A DNA stretch of 14,263 nt from CAZEWZ01 sp964516765 (lineage in GTDB: Bacteria > Bacteroidota > Bacteroidia > Flavobacteriales > UBA7430), in assembly GCA_964516765.1 (NCBI GenBank), contig CAZEWZ010000032.1:1-14263 (forward strand), in the 5' to 3' direction. Under the pieces are notes generated by a model. It saw nothing but the letters and a program-made list of their open reading frames with translations. It did no database searches and had not been told where the DNA came from. Positions 12,896-14,263 of this stretch are shown one piece after another (the stretch's first letter is position 1; each line of letters begins with the position of its first letter). The position numbers and the translations under genes are program-made.

Positions 12896-14263
12896 TTATC
12901 TGAAAAGTGAAAAGGTTCCCTTGAAAGCTCGACCATCGAGCATTTCAATGTTATAGTAGTAAATTCCATCTTCACAATCCTCTCGCTCGCTCATGTGAAT
13001 TCCTGTCCAACAATATTGACCAGTTTCTGGGTTACAACGTTCGTAATTAATGGAATTAAACACTAATTGCCCCCAACGGTTAAAAATATCTACGCGAACA
13101 TTATTGACCACTTCACCAAATTCGACAAACCAATAGTCATTTTGCCCATCATTATTAGGAGTAAATATATTGGGAACAAAACAGTCTAGGATTTGAATTG
13201 AAATCTCTTGAGATACAATGTTAGAACAATCATCCTCAACTTCTAAATCAAGAATATAATCCAGAGGAACATCTGTAGATATTTCAAAGTTTAGAGAATC
13301 CATATCCATCTCGACTCCATCCATAAACCAATTAATCTGATAATCTCCAATACCTCCATTTAAAACAATTTCTGTAGATAATTCATCTTCTGTACAAACC
13401 TGAATTTTATTGAAGGTGGTGAAAATAGCAAGAGGTTCATCTGGCTCTAAAAGATAAGTTTCAACATCTCCAAAGACTTGAGAATCACATAAATCTTCAG
13501 CTGTAAATGTAAAAGTGCCAATATTTGCAGGAAGAATTGTTATTTCAGCCTGATTTGAAAAAAGTGCTTCATTAAAAGTCCATTGATAAGTCAATGGAAA
13601 AATACCTCCAGTCAAATAGGGATTTAGTTGGATAGATTCTGATCCGGGACAAAAAGCAATATCTTCGGGCATTTCTAAATACAACTCAACACGGTCTACA
13701 ATATTAAAAATGTAATCTGATTCAACTTCTGTACATCCATCAGATGTAGTAGCAGTGACAATAAGCGTTTCCATCCCTTCAACAATCCCATCATAGTATG
13801 GCACTATAGGAACTTCTGACTGAAGGTCACCTGCAGGAATAGTCACTTGATTTCCAATCTCTTGATAATCGATTCCATCAAGTGCAGTACCTGAAACAGA
13901 AAAATTAATAATATAATCTGTTTGAATTTCTTGACTTAGTTCAAATTCAAGTGCTCCATCGAAACATCCCTCAACAATAGTCGTATCATCTCCAGAAAAA
14001 GCACCGTAATCGCTGTCTGCTTCAATTGTTAGGCCGACAGAACTAAAACTATTTTCAGTAAGAAAAACAGCGGAATTTAGAATACCATCTGAAACATCAG
14101 CAATAGCTAATTTTATGTGGTAACTCTCACAAGGTATGACAGAATAAGTAGCAATTAATGGAACCGTAAAACCGGAGTAAGGAACATCTCCAGTACCCGA
14201 GTTTTGACTAAAAAAAACTGAATAGTCTTGCCAATTAGGATCAATCTCATCACAAGGTCCCGA
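12896..14263 (-). CDS. T9SS type-B cargo protein with choice-of-anchor L domain, C-terminal part (partial)
   Basis: The frame stays open to the right edge, leaving 455 residues of the C-terminal part. In order: an upstream segment like the choice-of-anchor L domain (FTVPLIATYSV, YHIKLAIADVSDGILNSAVF, SFSS, residues about 1-75); a Calx-beta-like repeat (TDYIINFSVSGTALDGIDY, then GNQVTIPAGD); two immunoglobulin/PKD-like segments (YQWTFNEAL, YQINWFMDG); and a C-terminal domain (361-455) starting FVPNIFTPNNDGQNDYW and ending YYYNIEMLDGRAFKGTFSLFR. The last is the gliding-motility-associated type-B sorting domain, which directs export through the type IX system and surface attachment or release. 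So this is probably a large adhesin or structural surface protein. The sorting domain holds three extra cysteines (near CNPETGQYCW and EDCEDG). It converges on the secreted AsnB-like gene, 14 nt away. Confidence 0.88.
   Translation of the reverse strand, partial: SGPCDEIDPNWQDYSVFFSQNSGTGDVPYSGFTVPLIATYSVIPCESYHIKLAIADVSDGILNSAVFLTENSFSSVGLTIEADSDYGAFSGDDTTIVEGCFDGALEFELSQEIQTDYIINFSVSGTALDGIDYQEIGNQVTIPAGDLQSEVPIVPYYDGIVEGMETLIVTATTSDGCTEVESDYIFNIVDRVELYLEMPEDIAFCPGSESIQLNPYLTGGIFPLTYQWTFNEALFSNQAEITILPANIGTFTFTAEDLCDSQVFGDVETYLLEPDEPLAIFTTFNKIQVCTEDELSTEIVLNGGIGDYQINWFMDGVEMDMDSLNFEISTDVPLDYILDLEVEDDCSNIVSQEISIQILDCFVPNIFTPNNDGQNDYWFVEFGEVVNNVRVDIFNRWGQLVFNSINYERCNPETGQYCWTGIHMSEREDCEDGIYYYNIEMLDGRAFKGTFSLFR

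Noticed and set aside
12891..12900. Palindrome GATAATTATC between the convergent AsnB-like and T9SS cargo genes
   Set aside because: Perfect but only 10 bp, nearly all A/T, no loop and no T run; it overlaps a stop codon and is probably chance.
1..14263. Mobile elements, phage genes, CRISPR arrays, toxin-antitoxin or defence islands
   Set aside because: No transposase, integrase, direct-repeat array or nuclease pair was seen on either strand; gene content is core.

Overview
The window is about 14.3 kb of AT-rich DNA from a member of the Bacteroidota, probably a marine or aquatic lineage near Flavobacteriales or Saprospirales. Four things support this. First, many genes carry the Bacteroidota -7 box TAnnTTTG shortly upstream, and the rpmH promoter also has a TTTG -33 box at a 20-nt spacing. 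Second, almost no gene has a Shine-Dalgarno sequence. Third, the last gene encodes a type IX secretion (T9SS) cargo with a type-B C-terminal domain, and another gene encodes a lipoprotein with a Bacteroidota surface-export signal. Fourth, Tgt, the LptF/G permease and the 'AsnB-like' protein all closely resemble the Bacteroidota versions as I remember them. The genus cannot be named from the sequence alone.

Layout. 1-1279 (minus): 5' part of carB, then rpmH with its own promoter and a rho-independent terminator. 1411-3183 (plus): an ABC half-transporter with a fused permease. 3184-3503: a gene-poor gap. 3504-4722 or slightly further (minus): an ECF sigma factor overlapping rsmG. 4723-5117: a long AT-rich divergent regulatory gap. 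5118-7325 (plus): tgt followed with zero spacing by an LptF/LptG-type permease. 7322-8134 (minus): ispE, whose stop codon overlaps that of the permease. 8227-9180 (plus): accA. 9237-9932 (minus): a surface lipoprotein. 10139-12881 (plus): dnaB overlapping a secreted protein usually mislabelled asparagine synthetase B. 12896-14263 (minus, partial): the C-terminal part of a choice-of-anchor L / T9SS type-B cargo protein.

Most genes are core housekeeping: pyrimidine/arginine precursor supply (carB), translation and its RNA modification (rpmH, rsmG, tgt), fatty acid and isoprenoid synthesis (accA, ispE), envelope export (ABC transporter, LptF/G) and replication (dnaB). I see no phage, insertion sequence, CRISPR array, tRNA, rRNA or defence system, and no convincing new multi-gene system. 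The points most worth a second look are the following. The secreted DJ-1/GATase-like protein is coupled to dnaB. All three zinc cysteines are missing from Tgt. The ECF sigma gene has only a TTG start in frame, while two ATGs lie just upstream in another frame behind an A6 run. Perfect palindromes sit in the dnaB and sigma-factor upstream regions.
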